NCBI RefSeq assembly: GCF_021729075.1 | Contig: NZ_JAJSAQ010000006.1 | Span: 62,001 to 126,000 of the forward strand | DNA from: Microbulbifer guangxiensis | Lineage (GTDB): Bacteria; Pseudomonadota; Gammaproteobacteria; Pseudomonadales; Cellvibrionaceae | Length of the DNA: 64,000 nt | Direction: 5' to 3' | In this document: in pieces, positions 54,780 through 64,000 of the stretch | Position numbering within the stretch: the first letter of the stretch is position 1 | How the letters are laid out: every line of letters begins with the position of its first letter | The notes under the pieces: model-generated | What the model was told of the DNA's origin: nothing | Seen by the model: only the letters and a program-made list of their open reading frames with translations | Database searches by the model: none | Made by a program: the position numbers and the translations under genes

Positions 54780-54902
54780 ATGGCCAAGAGACTTCTTTAT
54801 CGCAGCGACGACCGCCTGGCCCTGCGGCGGCTCTTCCGCGTTTGCGAAGTGCTGACCGCGGTCATTGCCACCATCATCGTCGGCCTGCTGGTGCTGACCT
54901 GA
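54780..54902 (+). CDS. 40-residue single-helix membrane microprotein
   Basis: The frame runs ATG to TGA over 41 codons. It is preceded by an excellent ribosome-binding site, GGAGGAGG, 6 nt upstream. The product has a basic N-terminal half (MAKRLLYRSDDRLALRRLF) and a hydrophobic helix (EVLTAVIATIIVGLLVL) at the C-terminus. It is divergent from the 67-residue membrane protein and ends 41 bp before the fumC stop on the other strand. No family was recognised; the ribosome-binding site and clear topology argue that it is translated. Confidence 0.6.
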   Translation: MAKRLLYRSDDRLALRRLFRVCEVLTAVIATIIVGLLVLT

Positions 54903-54943
54903 TTGCCGACCTCCCGCTTGCGCCGCCGACAGCAGCCTACATG

Positions 54944-56347
54944 CTAGCCTTTTCCACTCCCATCCCCAATCAGGCCACCGGCGGCGAGCCGGGCGGGATC
55001 AAGCAGGGTCCTCAGCTTTTCCTCATCAAGATCGGTCATCTCTTTCGCTACTTCGATGACTGGCCTGCCCGTGCGATAGGCCTCCTTGGCGATTTCGGCC
55101 GCTTTTGCATAACCGATAACCGGATTGAGGGATGTCACGAGAATCGGATTGCGGGACAAAGCCCTGTCGATATTGCCTTTATTCACTGAGAAAGTGGCAA
55201 CTGCCTTGTCCGCCAGCAACCCGGTGCTGCTGGTCAGTAAACGGATACTTTCCAGCAGGGTGTACGCGATCACCGGCAACATGACATTGAGCTGGAAATT
55301 GCCGCTTTGCCCCGCCACGCCGATGGTCGCATCATTGCCCATCACCCGGGCGGAAACCATCGCCACAGCTTCCGCAATCACCGGATTGACCTTGCCAGGC
55401 ATGATACTGCTGCCCGGCTGCAACGCCTGCAGTTCAATTTCCCCCAAACCGGCCAGCGGACCGCTATTCATCCAGCGCAGATCGTTGGCAATTTTCATCA
55501 GTGCTACTGCCAGCACACGCAACTGCCCGGAGAGCTCCACCGCCGTATCCTGACTCGCGATGGCTGCGAAGTGGTTGTCGGCAGGGGCAAACTGGTGGGT
55601 GGTGTTCGCGCTGAGCTTCTGTGCAAACAGCGCGGCGAATCTGGGGTGGGCATTGAGTCCCGTGCCGATTGCCGTACCGCCCTGTGCCAGTTGCGCGAGC
55701 CTCGGCAACGTCCCGCGGATTCGTTCCCGGCACTGCTCGATCTGCGCCGCCCACGCCTCTACTTCCTGGGTCAGGGTGAGTGGCAGTGCATCCATCAGGT
55801 GTGTACGGCCGGTCTTGACCACCCCGTTGACGGACATGGCCTTTTCGTGGAGGACACTGTGCAGATGGCGCATGGCAGGAAGCAGCCCGTCGCGCACCCC
55901 AAGCAGTGCAGAAACATGGATCGCCGTCGGGATTACATCGTTACTACTCTGGCCCATGTTGACATGGTCGTTGGGGCTGATCTCCAGGCCGCTGTCGCAC
56001 CGGGCAATGTGCGCGAGCACCTCGTTCACGTTCATGTTGGTGCTGGTGCCGGAGCCGGTCTGGTAGACATCGACGGGAAACTGGCGCTGGTAGTCCTCCT
56101 CAGTCAGGCTGTCACAGGCCTCGACAATGGCCGTCACCATTTCCTCGGACAGCTGTCCGAGATCACCATTGGCCTGTGCCGCCGACTTCTTGATCAGTAC
56201 CACGGCGCGGATGAACTCCAGCGGCAGCCCCTGCCCACTGACCGGGAAATTGTCGACCGCCCTCTGCGTTTGTGCACCATAAAGTGCGGAGTCTGGTACC
56301 CGGATCTCTCCCAGGCTGTCTTTCTCTGTGCGGAATGTTTCGCTCAT
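54944..56347 (-). CDS. fumC: Fumarate hydratase class II
   Basis: This 467-residue, oxygen-stable fumarase interconverts fumarate and malate in the TCA cycle. Superfamily signatures are the TGSGTSTNMNVNEVLA and GQSSNDVIPTA regions, KTGRTHLMDALP with the catalytic His, and the mobile-loop signature GSSIMPGKVNPVIAE with the catalytic Ser. The ATG at 56347 (MSETFRTEKDSLG) matches the family. The start overlaps the stop of an upstream membrane-protein gene by four bases (ATGA), an arrangement I do not know from other fumC genes. Confidence 0.97.
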   Translation of the reverse strand: MSETFRTEKDSLGEIRVPDSALYGAQTQRAVDNFPVSGQGLPLEFIRAVVLIKKSAAQANGDLGQLSEEMVTAIVEACDSLTEEDYQRQFPVDVYQTGSGTSTNMNVNEVLAHIARCDSGLEISPNDHVNMGQSSNDVIPTAIHVSALLGVRDGLLPAMRHLHSVLHEKAMSVNGVVKTGRTHLMDALPLTLTQEVEAWAAQIEQCRERIRGTLPRLAQLAQGGTAIGTGLNAHPRFAALFAQKLSANTTHQFAPADNHFAAIASQDTAVELSGQLRVLAVALMKIANDLRWMNSGPLAGLGEIELQALQPGSSIMPGKVNPVIAEAVAMVSARVMGNDATIGVAGQSGNFQLNVMLPVIAYTLLESIRLLTSSTGLLADKAVATFSVNKGNIDRALSRNPILVTSLNPVIGYAKAAEIAKEAYRTGRPVIEVAKEMTDLDEEKLRTLLDPARLAAGGLIGDGSGKG

Positions 56348-56958
56348 AAATTGAGTGAGCCTTGTTGGTAGAAGAAGTAAAAGACTAGCAAGCAAAAGCC
56401 AGAAATCAGAAAACCCGCATGATAAAGCGGACTTCTGGTACCCATGGCGAGAAGGCTTCCAACGATGAAAAACAGATTGAAATATACATAAAGGCTACCC
56501 AAGGCGATCAGGTAGTTCCCGCCCTTCAGCAGGGTATCACCAAAATCGATGACGAATACCAGCGCCAGCACCGCAAAAAACCACTTTCTCCTCAGGTAAA
56601 ACAGCACAAAGTAGTCCTTGGGATCGCTGCTCTTCTCAGGAAAAAGAAGCGCACAGAGCACATAGAGCAGAGAGGCGTAGCTGATCAGGTACAGATAGGT
56701 GCCCAGGCCAATTTCACTGGTTTTCGTGAAGCGGAACTCCCACCACCAGAACTGAAGCAAATAAAACAGGACAAAAGCCACCCAGCCAAGATGAACCCAA
56801 TACACACGGTCAGACCTCGGCTCTTCGACAACTTTGACGAGATTCCGCAGCAGGTGCGTCAGGCCAAGCCCCACCACAATGCCGAGGATGACCCGGATGT
56901 GCATGTACAGGGCGGCGTAATTGACATTGCCGGTAGCGAGGGATGGGGCTGAGTCCAA
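56344..56958 (-). CDS. Uncharacterised polytopic membrane protein
   Basis: This 204-residue protein has about six hydrophobic segments (for example VILGIVVGLGLTHLL, VAFVLFYLLQFWWWEF, LFFIVGSLLAMG and AGFLISGFCLLVFYFF). No family was recognised. The start is probably TTG at 56958, with GAGGAG about 10 nt upstream; an ATG at 56904 is the alternative. Its codons are visibly more AT-rich than the neighbours (many TTT, ATA and AAA), which may indicate foreign origin. It overlaps fumC by four bases. Confidence 0.7.
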   Translation of the reverse strand: MDSAPSLATGNVNYAALYMHIRVILGIVVGLGLTHLLRNLVKVVEEPRSDRVYWVHLGWVAFVLFYLLQFWWWEFRFTKTSEIGLGTYLYLISYASLLYVLCALLFPEKSSDPKDYFVLFYLRRKWFFAVLALVFVIDFGDTLLKGGNYLIALGSLYVYFNLFFIVGSLLAMGTRSPLYHAGFLISGFCLLVFYFFYQQGSLNL

Positions 56959-57117
56959 GCGATTCTGCTCCTCAAGCCATCAGAAGAAAGTTCGACAGTT
57001 GGCGGCCGAAGATAGCTAAAGCATAGCAGGAGGAAAATAATGCCAGGTGGTGGGAAAAGATTCGGAAGGGTACTCGATAGCCGCTTCTCCGGGCAGTAAA
57101 CCCGGTTCAGGCGCAGA

Positions 57118-57546
57118 TCAAATACTGACCCTTCCCTCCTGGGTCCACTCGCAACGAACCTGCATATCACCGCAGCCGGGCTCGTGGTAGAGGCCGGGGG
57201 CCTCCCAGGTAAAGGAATGGGTTCCGGAGAGTTCGGTTTCCAGGTGCACCGTTGCAGACACCCAGTACATTTTCTGTAGCAGCTCCTCGAACTTCTGGAT
57301 CCAGTGACGCCACTCATACTCCACCGCGCGGTAGGAAGCGCCGAAGTGGATCACATCGGTCTGGTACTGGGATTGTTTCAGCTTGATGGTAGGGATAGAG
57401 AACATATCCCGGCACAGGAATGGCCATTCATCGGCGCTGGGCAGGGACAGCACCGCCTCGCGATTGACGCGCCGACGGTCGGCACCGCCCGCAAGACTGT
57501 TACTGTCTTTGATGCATCCGTAGACAATGGATTCCTGATCGCCCAC
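57118..57546 (-). CDS. Conserved protein of unknown function
   Basis: This protein has 142 residues from the GTG at 57544-57546, which has GGAAGGA upstream; a longer frame starts at 57609. Notable segments are IVYGCIKDSNSL, NREAVLSLPSADEWPFL, MFSIPTIKLKQSQYQTDVIH and a central EWRHWIQKFEELLQKMYW. It looks like a soluble protein of the kind found in scattered gammaproteobacteria, but I cannot name a family. It lies between ligA and the membrane protein gene, all on the minus strand. Confidence 0.65.
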   Translation of the reverse strand: MGDQESIVYGCIKDSNSLAGGADRRRVNREAVLSLPSADEWPFLCRDMFSIPTIKLKQSQYQTDVIHFGASYRAVEYEWRHWIQKFEELLQKMYWVSATVHLETELSGTHSFTWEAPGLYHEPGCGDMQVRCEWTQEGRVSI

Positions 57547-57678
57547 CTGTTCCTTCCTCAGCACCGCTCGACCGGACAAAAAATATCCGGTCAAAATTCT
57601 CAGGAGCATCCACTTTAACGGGGCAGCGACAATAAAGCTACAACCGGCATCGCACAGCGGAGAGATTGCCGACGCGCT

Positions 57679-59780
<2,102 letters not shown>

Positions 59781-59803
59781 ACCGGCCTGAACCGGCAGGG
59801 GTT

Positions 59804-60901
59804 TCAGGCAAGCGCGCGGGCGAGGGCCTTGCGGCGCCGGAATTCGACCACGCGCTGACGGTAATGCTCGGCGGTCTGGGCAGTGAAAACACTGCGGTTT
59901 TCATCCTTGAGCTCTCCGCCCAGCTGGGTGGCGATTTCACGGGAGACCGACAGCATCAACTCGAACGCCCGGATCGCTTCCATCTCCACCGGCAGCGCCA
60001 GGAACAGGCTCACACCCGGAGTAGTGAAATCTTCCATCTGCCCCAGGTCGAAGACGCCCGGCACCACCATATTGGCCAGGCTGAAGACCACCGGCCCATC
60101 ATCACTGCCATTTTCGTGGTAGTGGAAAATGTTCATTTCGCCAAAGCGCATCCCTGAAGACAGCAGGACCCGGAGCAGATCGTTGCCCTCGAAATGATCG
60201 CCTTCCGGCGCCATGATATTGATGATCAGGACTTCTTCCACGTGGCTGCGCTCGCGACGGGTGGTTTTGGGCTTTTTGCGTGGCTCCGGGCGCGGAGCAG
60301 GCTCAGGCTCCTCGGCGGGTTCCTGGTGCGGCTCCGCCACGGCCTGCCGGGCTTTTGGTTCAGTGGTCTCAGCCTGCTCAACGGAATCACCGGATTCGAC
60401 CGTGCTCTCCAGCACACCGAGGCTCGCGGATTCGTCCAGCTCCGGCTCGCGACGGCCCTCATCCACTGGCACTGAATCCATCAATGTCGGCACCTGGTCA
60501 TCCAGGTTGAGGGACGCCTGTTCCGGTGCCTCCCGCTGCGGGCGACTGCCGGCCAGGGGTTTGCGTGAGGACTGGAAACTCTCCTGCACCTGCCGGTTGA
60601 CGTTGAACGCCTCTTCCAGCGCGCGGCGCTGTACTACCCGCACGCGGCCGGGCAGCTCGGCGGCAATCTGCTGGCGCCGTGCTTCCTCCTCCGGGTCAAC
60701 GAAATCGTCCGCCTCCGGCTCTACACTCCGCGCCGGCGACAGCACGTCCTCGTCATCATCGTATGCATCCTGGCGCATGGCCCGGGAAAGGTCGTCCGAT
60801 TCCCGCAGCGACGCACGGTGACGCAGGTAGGCCCTGCGCGCGCCGTCCAGCACGGCCAGCAGCAGAATCAGAGCCAAAATTGTGATCAGCCAGTTGCCCA
60901 T
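59804..60901 (-). CDS. zipA: Cell division protein ZipA
   Basis: This 365-residue protein anchors the FtsZ ring to the inner membrane. A single N-terminal membrane helix (WLITILALILLLAVLDGARR, about 4-23) is followed by a long acidic and Pro/Glu-rich linker (about 25-225) and the C-terminal FtsZ-binding domain (about 226-360: HVEEVLIINIMAPEGDHFEG, FGEMNIFHYHENG, MVVPGVFDL, FEDFTTPGVSLFLALP-like strands). The ATG has GGGAGAG upstream. It lies between smc and ligA on the same strand, the usual gammaproteobacterial order. Confidence 0.95.
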   Translation of the reverse strand: MGNWLITILALILLLAVLDGARRAYLRHRASLRESDDLSRAMRQDAYDDDEDVLSPARSVEPEADDFVDPEEEARRQQIAAELPGRVRVVQRRALEEAFNVNRQVQESFQSSRKPLAGSRPQREAPEQASLNLDDQVPTLMDSVPVDEGRREPELDESASLGVLESTVESGDSVEQAETTEPKARQAVAEPHQEPAEEPEPAPRPEPRKKPKTTRRERSHVEEVLIINIMAPEGDHFEGNDLLRVLLSSGMRFGEMNIFHYHENGSDDGPVVFSLANMVVPGVFDLGQMEDFTTPGVSLFLALPVEMEAIRAFELMLSVSREIATQLGGELKDENRSVFTAQTAEHYRQRVVEFRRRKALARALA

Positions 60902-60926
60902 GATCGCGTCTCTCCCTTACGCGTCC

Positions 60927-63900
60927 TCAAGCCGAAGCCAGCTCGGCGGCCTCTTCCACGTTGACGGATACCAGTCGGGATACACCCGGCTCGTGCATGG
61001 TCACCCCCAGCAGCTGGTCCGCCATCTCCATGGCGATCTTGTTGTGGGTGATGTAAATGAACTGCACGTGCTGGGACATTTCCTGCACCATGCGCGCATA
61101 GCGACCCACGTTGGCGTCATCCAGCGGTGCGTCCACCTCATCGAGCATACAGAACGGGGCCGGATTCAGGCGGAAGATGGAGAATACCAGCGCGATCGCG
61201 GTCAGCGCCTTTTCCCCGCCGGACAGCAGGTGAATGGTACTGTTCCGCTTGCCGGGGGGCCTGGCCATGATCGCAATACCGGTATCCAGCAGGTCCTCGC
61301 CGGTGAGTTCCAGATAGGCATGGCCGCCGCCGAACACTTTCGGGAACAGTTCCTGCAACCCGGTATTCACCTGGTCGAAGGTCTCTTTAAAGCGGGTACG
61401 GGTCTCGCGGTCGATCTTCCGGATCGCATTTTCCAGCGTCTCCAGCGCGTCGGTCAGGTCGCCGTACTGGCGATCCAGGTAGTGCTTGCGCTCGGCTTCC
61501 TGCTTGTATTCATCAATGGCCGCCAGGTTGATGGCACCAAGGCGTGAGATACGGGCAGCGACTAGCTCCAGGTTCTCCTGCAGCTGGGCAATGGTCAGGT
61601 CGTCCGGCAATTCTTCGAGCAGCTGCTCCACGTCGTGATCGCTTTCCCGCAATTGCTCCACCAGCCCATTGCGCTGCACTTCCAGGGTCTGGGCACCCAG
61701 GCGCTCCTGCTCCAGCTGGGCACGAACGCCCTGCAGTGCAGACTCCACCTTGTGGCGCTCCTGTTCCTGCTCGCGCAGGCCGCTCTCCACCTCTTCCAGT
61801 TTCTTGCGGGCGTCGGCCAGCTCTGCCTCCACATCGAGGCGGGTGGCCAGTTTTTCTTCCAGCTCGGCCTGGTAGTCCTGGGACGGATCCTGGGCTTCAG
61901 ACATCTGCTCCTGCAGCAGCTCGCGGCGGCTGCTCAGGCGTTCCACCTGCTCGCGCATCACCTGCAGGGTGCGCTCGAGGGAAATTTTCTGGGTGCGGAC
62001 CGACTGCTCGCGCATGGCAAGCTCGTGGGCCCGGTCCTTGTCCTCGCGGGCGCGCTGGCGGGCCCCATCGAGAGCTTCCCGCAGCTCGTCACGGCGGGCC
62101 AGCATGGTCTCCCGGCGATCCGTATCCTCGCTCATCGCCTCGACCGCTTCCTGCAGCAACAGGCGGGCCTCCGAGAGGGATTCCGCCTCCAGCTCCAGCT
62201 GCTCACGCACCTCTGCCAGCTCCTGATCGATGCGGGTGCGGCGCTCATTCATCTGTTCGGCGCGGGCACGGCGGGCGGACAACTGGCTGCGCAGCTCTGC
62301 CTCGCGGCGGCTGAACTGCTCCACCTCAGAACGGGCCTGCTCGATCGCCTCATCCAGCTCCGCCAACTTGCCGCGTACCTCTTCCCGTTCGCCGGCAAGT
62401 TTCTCGATCTGATCCTCGCAGCTGGCAATCGCCTGCTCCAGCTCTTCCAGCTCCTGCTTGCGCGCCAGCACGCCGGCTTCCGCATCGCTGGCGCGGCTCA
62501 CCCGCAGCCAGTTGGGGCCCAGCCACAGACCGTCACGGGTAACGATGGATTCGTGGGCTTTCAGCTGGCTGCGCATGCCCAGCGCCGCGTTCAGATCCTC
62601 GGCGGTATAGATTCCGGCAAGCACACCCGAGAGCGCCGCGGGACCATCCACCACCTCGGCCAGTTTCGGCAGGGAACCGGCTTCGGACGGGCTGACCGCA
62701 GCGCCGTCCACAAACACTGCCTGACCACTTTCCAGGCTGGCCAGGCTGTCAGAGAGGCTGTCCAGCTGATCGACGCAGATGGCCTGTAGCTGGGAGCCGA
62801 GCACGGTTTCCACCGCTTTCTCCCAGCCGGCACGGGCACTGATCTGGTCGGCAAGGCGCGGCTTGTCCGCCAGCGCCTGCTGCTGCAGCCAGTTCTCCAC
62901 TGCCTTGCCCTGCCCCAGCGCCGCCTGCTGCAGCGCCTCCAGTGAAGCCTGGCGACCGCGGGAGGTCTGCAGTTGCAGCCGCAGCTGGTCCAGCTCGCCG
63001 CCCAGTTCGCGATCGCGGGTGCGCAACTCGCTCAGCTGTTCGTTTTTCTCGGCAACGGACTCGCGGCGCTCCAGCGCCTGCAGCTCCAGCTCCGCCAGCT
63101 GCTCACTGAGCTGCTCGGACTCGCTGTCGTCGCCACTGTCCTGCAGGCCGGACTGTTCCGCCTGCAGCTTGTTGATACGTTCCTGCAGGCGCTGGCGCGA
63201 AGTTTCCAGGTGCTGGATACGGGACTGCTGCACCTCCGCCTTCTGGCGGGAGCCGGAGGCACCCTGGTTGAACTGGTCCCACTCGTTCTGCCACTCGCGC
63301 ATCTGCTCTTCGGCAGCCAGCAGGGCCTCGGCGGACTCCTCCTCCGCTGCCTGGACCATTTCCAGGTCCGGCAGGATGACTTCCAGTTCCGCCTCGAACT
63401 GTTCGGCCTTCTCCCGGTCTGCCTCGAGGCCGGTCTCCGCCTCGCGGAACTCCTGCTCGGTCTGCTGCAGGTCGGACTGCAATCGGGTATTGCGCTCGCG
63501 GGCGTGGGCGATGCTCTGCTCGATACGGGCAATATCGGCCCCCACGGCGTAGAAACGCCCCTGGACCTCGTTGAAGCTGTCGGACAGCTCGTGGTAGCCC
63601 ACGCGCTTCTGCTCGATCTCGGAATCACAGGTCACCTGGCGGGTGACCAGCTCTTCCACGGTCAGTTCCAGCTCACCGATCTGCTGCTCTTTGGTCTTGG
63701 CCTGCTCGTTCAGGTCGCGGTACTTGAGCGCCTGCAGGTGCGCCTTGTGAGAGCGCTCTTCCTCTTTGAAGCGGCTGTACTTCTCCGCCGCGGCGGCCTG
63801 GCGCTCGAGTCGCGCCAGCTGGCGATCCAGCTCGTCACGGATATCGGTCAGGCGCTCCAGGTTCTCTTTGGTGCGGCGCATGCGGTTTTCGGTATCGCGG

Positions 63901-64000
63901 CGGCGCTCCTTGTACTTGGAGATACCGGCTGCCTCTTCGATATAGACCCGCAGCTCCTCGGGCTTGGCCTCGATCAGCTTGGAGATCATCCCCTGCTCGA
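60927..64000 (-). CDS. smc: Chromosome segregation protein SMC, 5' end outside the window
   Basis: The frame stays open to the last base of the window, so the N-terminal Walker A part (roughly 140 residues) is missing; about 1,020 residues are visible. SMC dimers organise and segregate the chromosome. Visible parts are the end of the N-terminal head (RVYIEEAAGISKYKERRR), a long coiled-coil arm, the hinge (about 500-640 of the protein; LGSQLQAICVDQLDSL and SLPKLAEVVDGPAALSG), the returning coil, and the C-terminal head with ABC signature LLSGGEKALTAIALVFSIF and Walker B FCMLDEVDAPLDDANV. It is followed by zipA after 25 bp. Confidence 0.97.
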   Translation of the reverse strand, partial: EQGMISKLIEAKPEELRVYIEEAAGISKYKERRRDTENRMRRTKENLERLTDIRDELDRQLARLERQAAAAEKYSRFKEEERSHKAHLQALKYRDLNEQAKTKEQQIGELELTVEELVTRQVTCDSEIEQKRVGYHELSDSFNEVQGRFYAVGADIARIEQSIAHARERNTRLQSDLQQTEQEFREAETGLEADREKAEQFEAELEVILPDLEMVQAAEEESAEALLAAEEQMREWQNEWDQFNQGASGSRQKAEVQQSRIQHLETSRQRLQERINKLQAEQSGLQDSGDDSESEQLSEQLAELELQALERRESVAEKNEQLSELRTRDRELGGELDQLRLQLQTSRGRQASLEALQQAALGQGKAVENWLQQQALADKPRLADQISARAGWEKAVETVLGSQLQAICVDQLDSLSDSLASLESGQAVFVDGAAVSPSEAGSLPKLAEVVDGPAALSGVLAGIYTAEDLNAALGMRSQLKAHESIVTRDGLWLGPNWLRVSRASDAEAGVLARKQELEELEQAIASCEDQIEKLAGEREEVRGKLAELDEAIEQARSEVEQFSRREAELRSQLSARRARAEQMNERRTRIDQELAEVREQLELEAESLSEARLLLQEAVEAMSEDTDRRETMLARRDELREALDGARQRAREDKDRAHELAMREQSVRTQKISLERTLQVMREQVERLSSRRELLQEQMSEAQDPSQDYQAELEEKLATRLDVEAELADARKKLEEVESGLREQEQERHKVESALQGVRAQLEQERLGAQTLEVQRNGLVEQLRESDHDVEQLLEELPDDLTIAQLQENLELVAARISRLGAINLAAIDEYKQEAERKHYLDRQYGDLTDALETLENAIRKIDRETRTRFKETFDQVNTGLQELFPKVFGGGHAYLELTGEDLLDTGIAIMARPPGKRNSTIHLLSGGEKALTAIALVFSIFRLNPAPFCMLDEVDAPLDDANVGRYARMVQEMSQHVQFIYITHNKIAMEMADQLLGVTMHEPGVSRLVSVNVEEAAELASA

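Overview
The window is a contiguous piece of chromosome from a high-GC gammaproteobacterium. Core genes lie in orders familiar from this class: gloB-mltD, tig-clpP-clpX-lon-hupB-ppiD, fadB-fadA and smc-zipA-ligA. A FabY-type ketoacyl synthase, a PsrA-like fatty-acid operator, several periplasmic peptidases and many lipid genes suggest the pseudomonad/Cellvibrionales side, possibly a Microbulbifer-like marine bacterium. That placement is inference; no rRNA or other decisive marker is present. No prophage, transposase, integrase or CRISPR array was seen, so the differences of interest are operon make-up, gene fusions and regulatory DNA.

Layout. 1-2,000: the end of gloB and the lytic transglycosylase mltD. 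2,000-2,330: a nested palindromic repeat between two look-alike terminator hairpins. 2,333-11,170: the protein-quality-control block, all on the minus strand (ppiD, hupB, lon, clpX, clpP, tig), then tRNA-Leu(UAG). 11,700-18,200: fatty-acid genes (fadA, fadB, an XRE-cupin regulator, fabY), with a perfect PsrA-type palindrome on the fadBA promoter. 18,300-25,400: a GlxA-type regulator, a methyltransferase, ibpA with a sigma32 promoter and a ROSE-like RNA thermometer, thpR, a periplasmic coiled-coil protein, a ribosome hibernation factor and gor. 25,400-30,100: an SRPBCC-like protein, ycjF, ycjX, a secreted GIN-domain protein and a HIT protein. 30,600-35,410: a globin-like protein, a SlyD-type FKBP, a DCC thiol protein, tcdA, a CsdA-CsdE fusion and tatD. 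35,500-37,400: a LysE exporter, a second Hsp20 and a small secreted protein.

37,470-42,720 is the most distinctive accessory unit: a tightly packed four-gene minus-strand operon (FMO-type monooxygenase, BASS-family transporter, extended SDR, classical SDR) divergent from an AraC-family regulator. 42,700-48,350: a DUF3445 protein, two lipoproteins, and M14 and M28 metallopeptidases. 48,470-54,900: a PsiE-like protein, fadD, an SCP2-like protein, an acyl-CoA dehydrogenase, a second AraC-family regulator and two very small membrane proteins. 54,940-64,000: fumC overlapped by an unknown membrane protein, an uncharacterised conserved protein, ligA, zipA and the 3' part of smc, which runs off the window.

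How they fit together. fadD, an acyl-CoA dehydrogenase and fadBA cover fatty-acid activation and beta-oxidation, while FabY feeds the opposing synthesis pathway. TcdA and the fused CsdA-CsdE sulfur relay form a complete candidate module for the ct6A tRNA modification. Lon, ClpXP, trigger factor, PpiD, SlyD and two small heat-shock proteins form a large proteostasis set.
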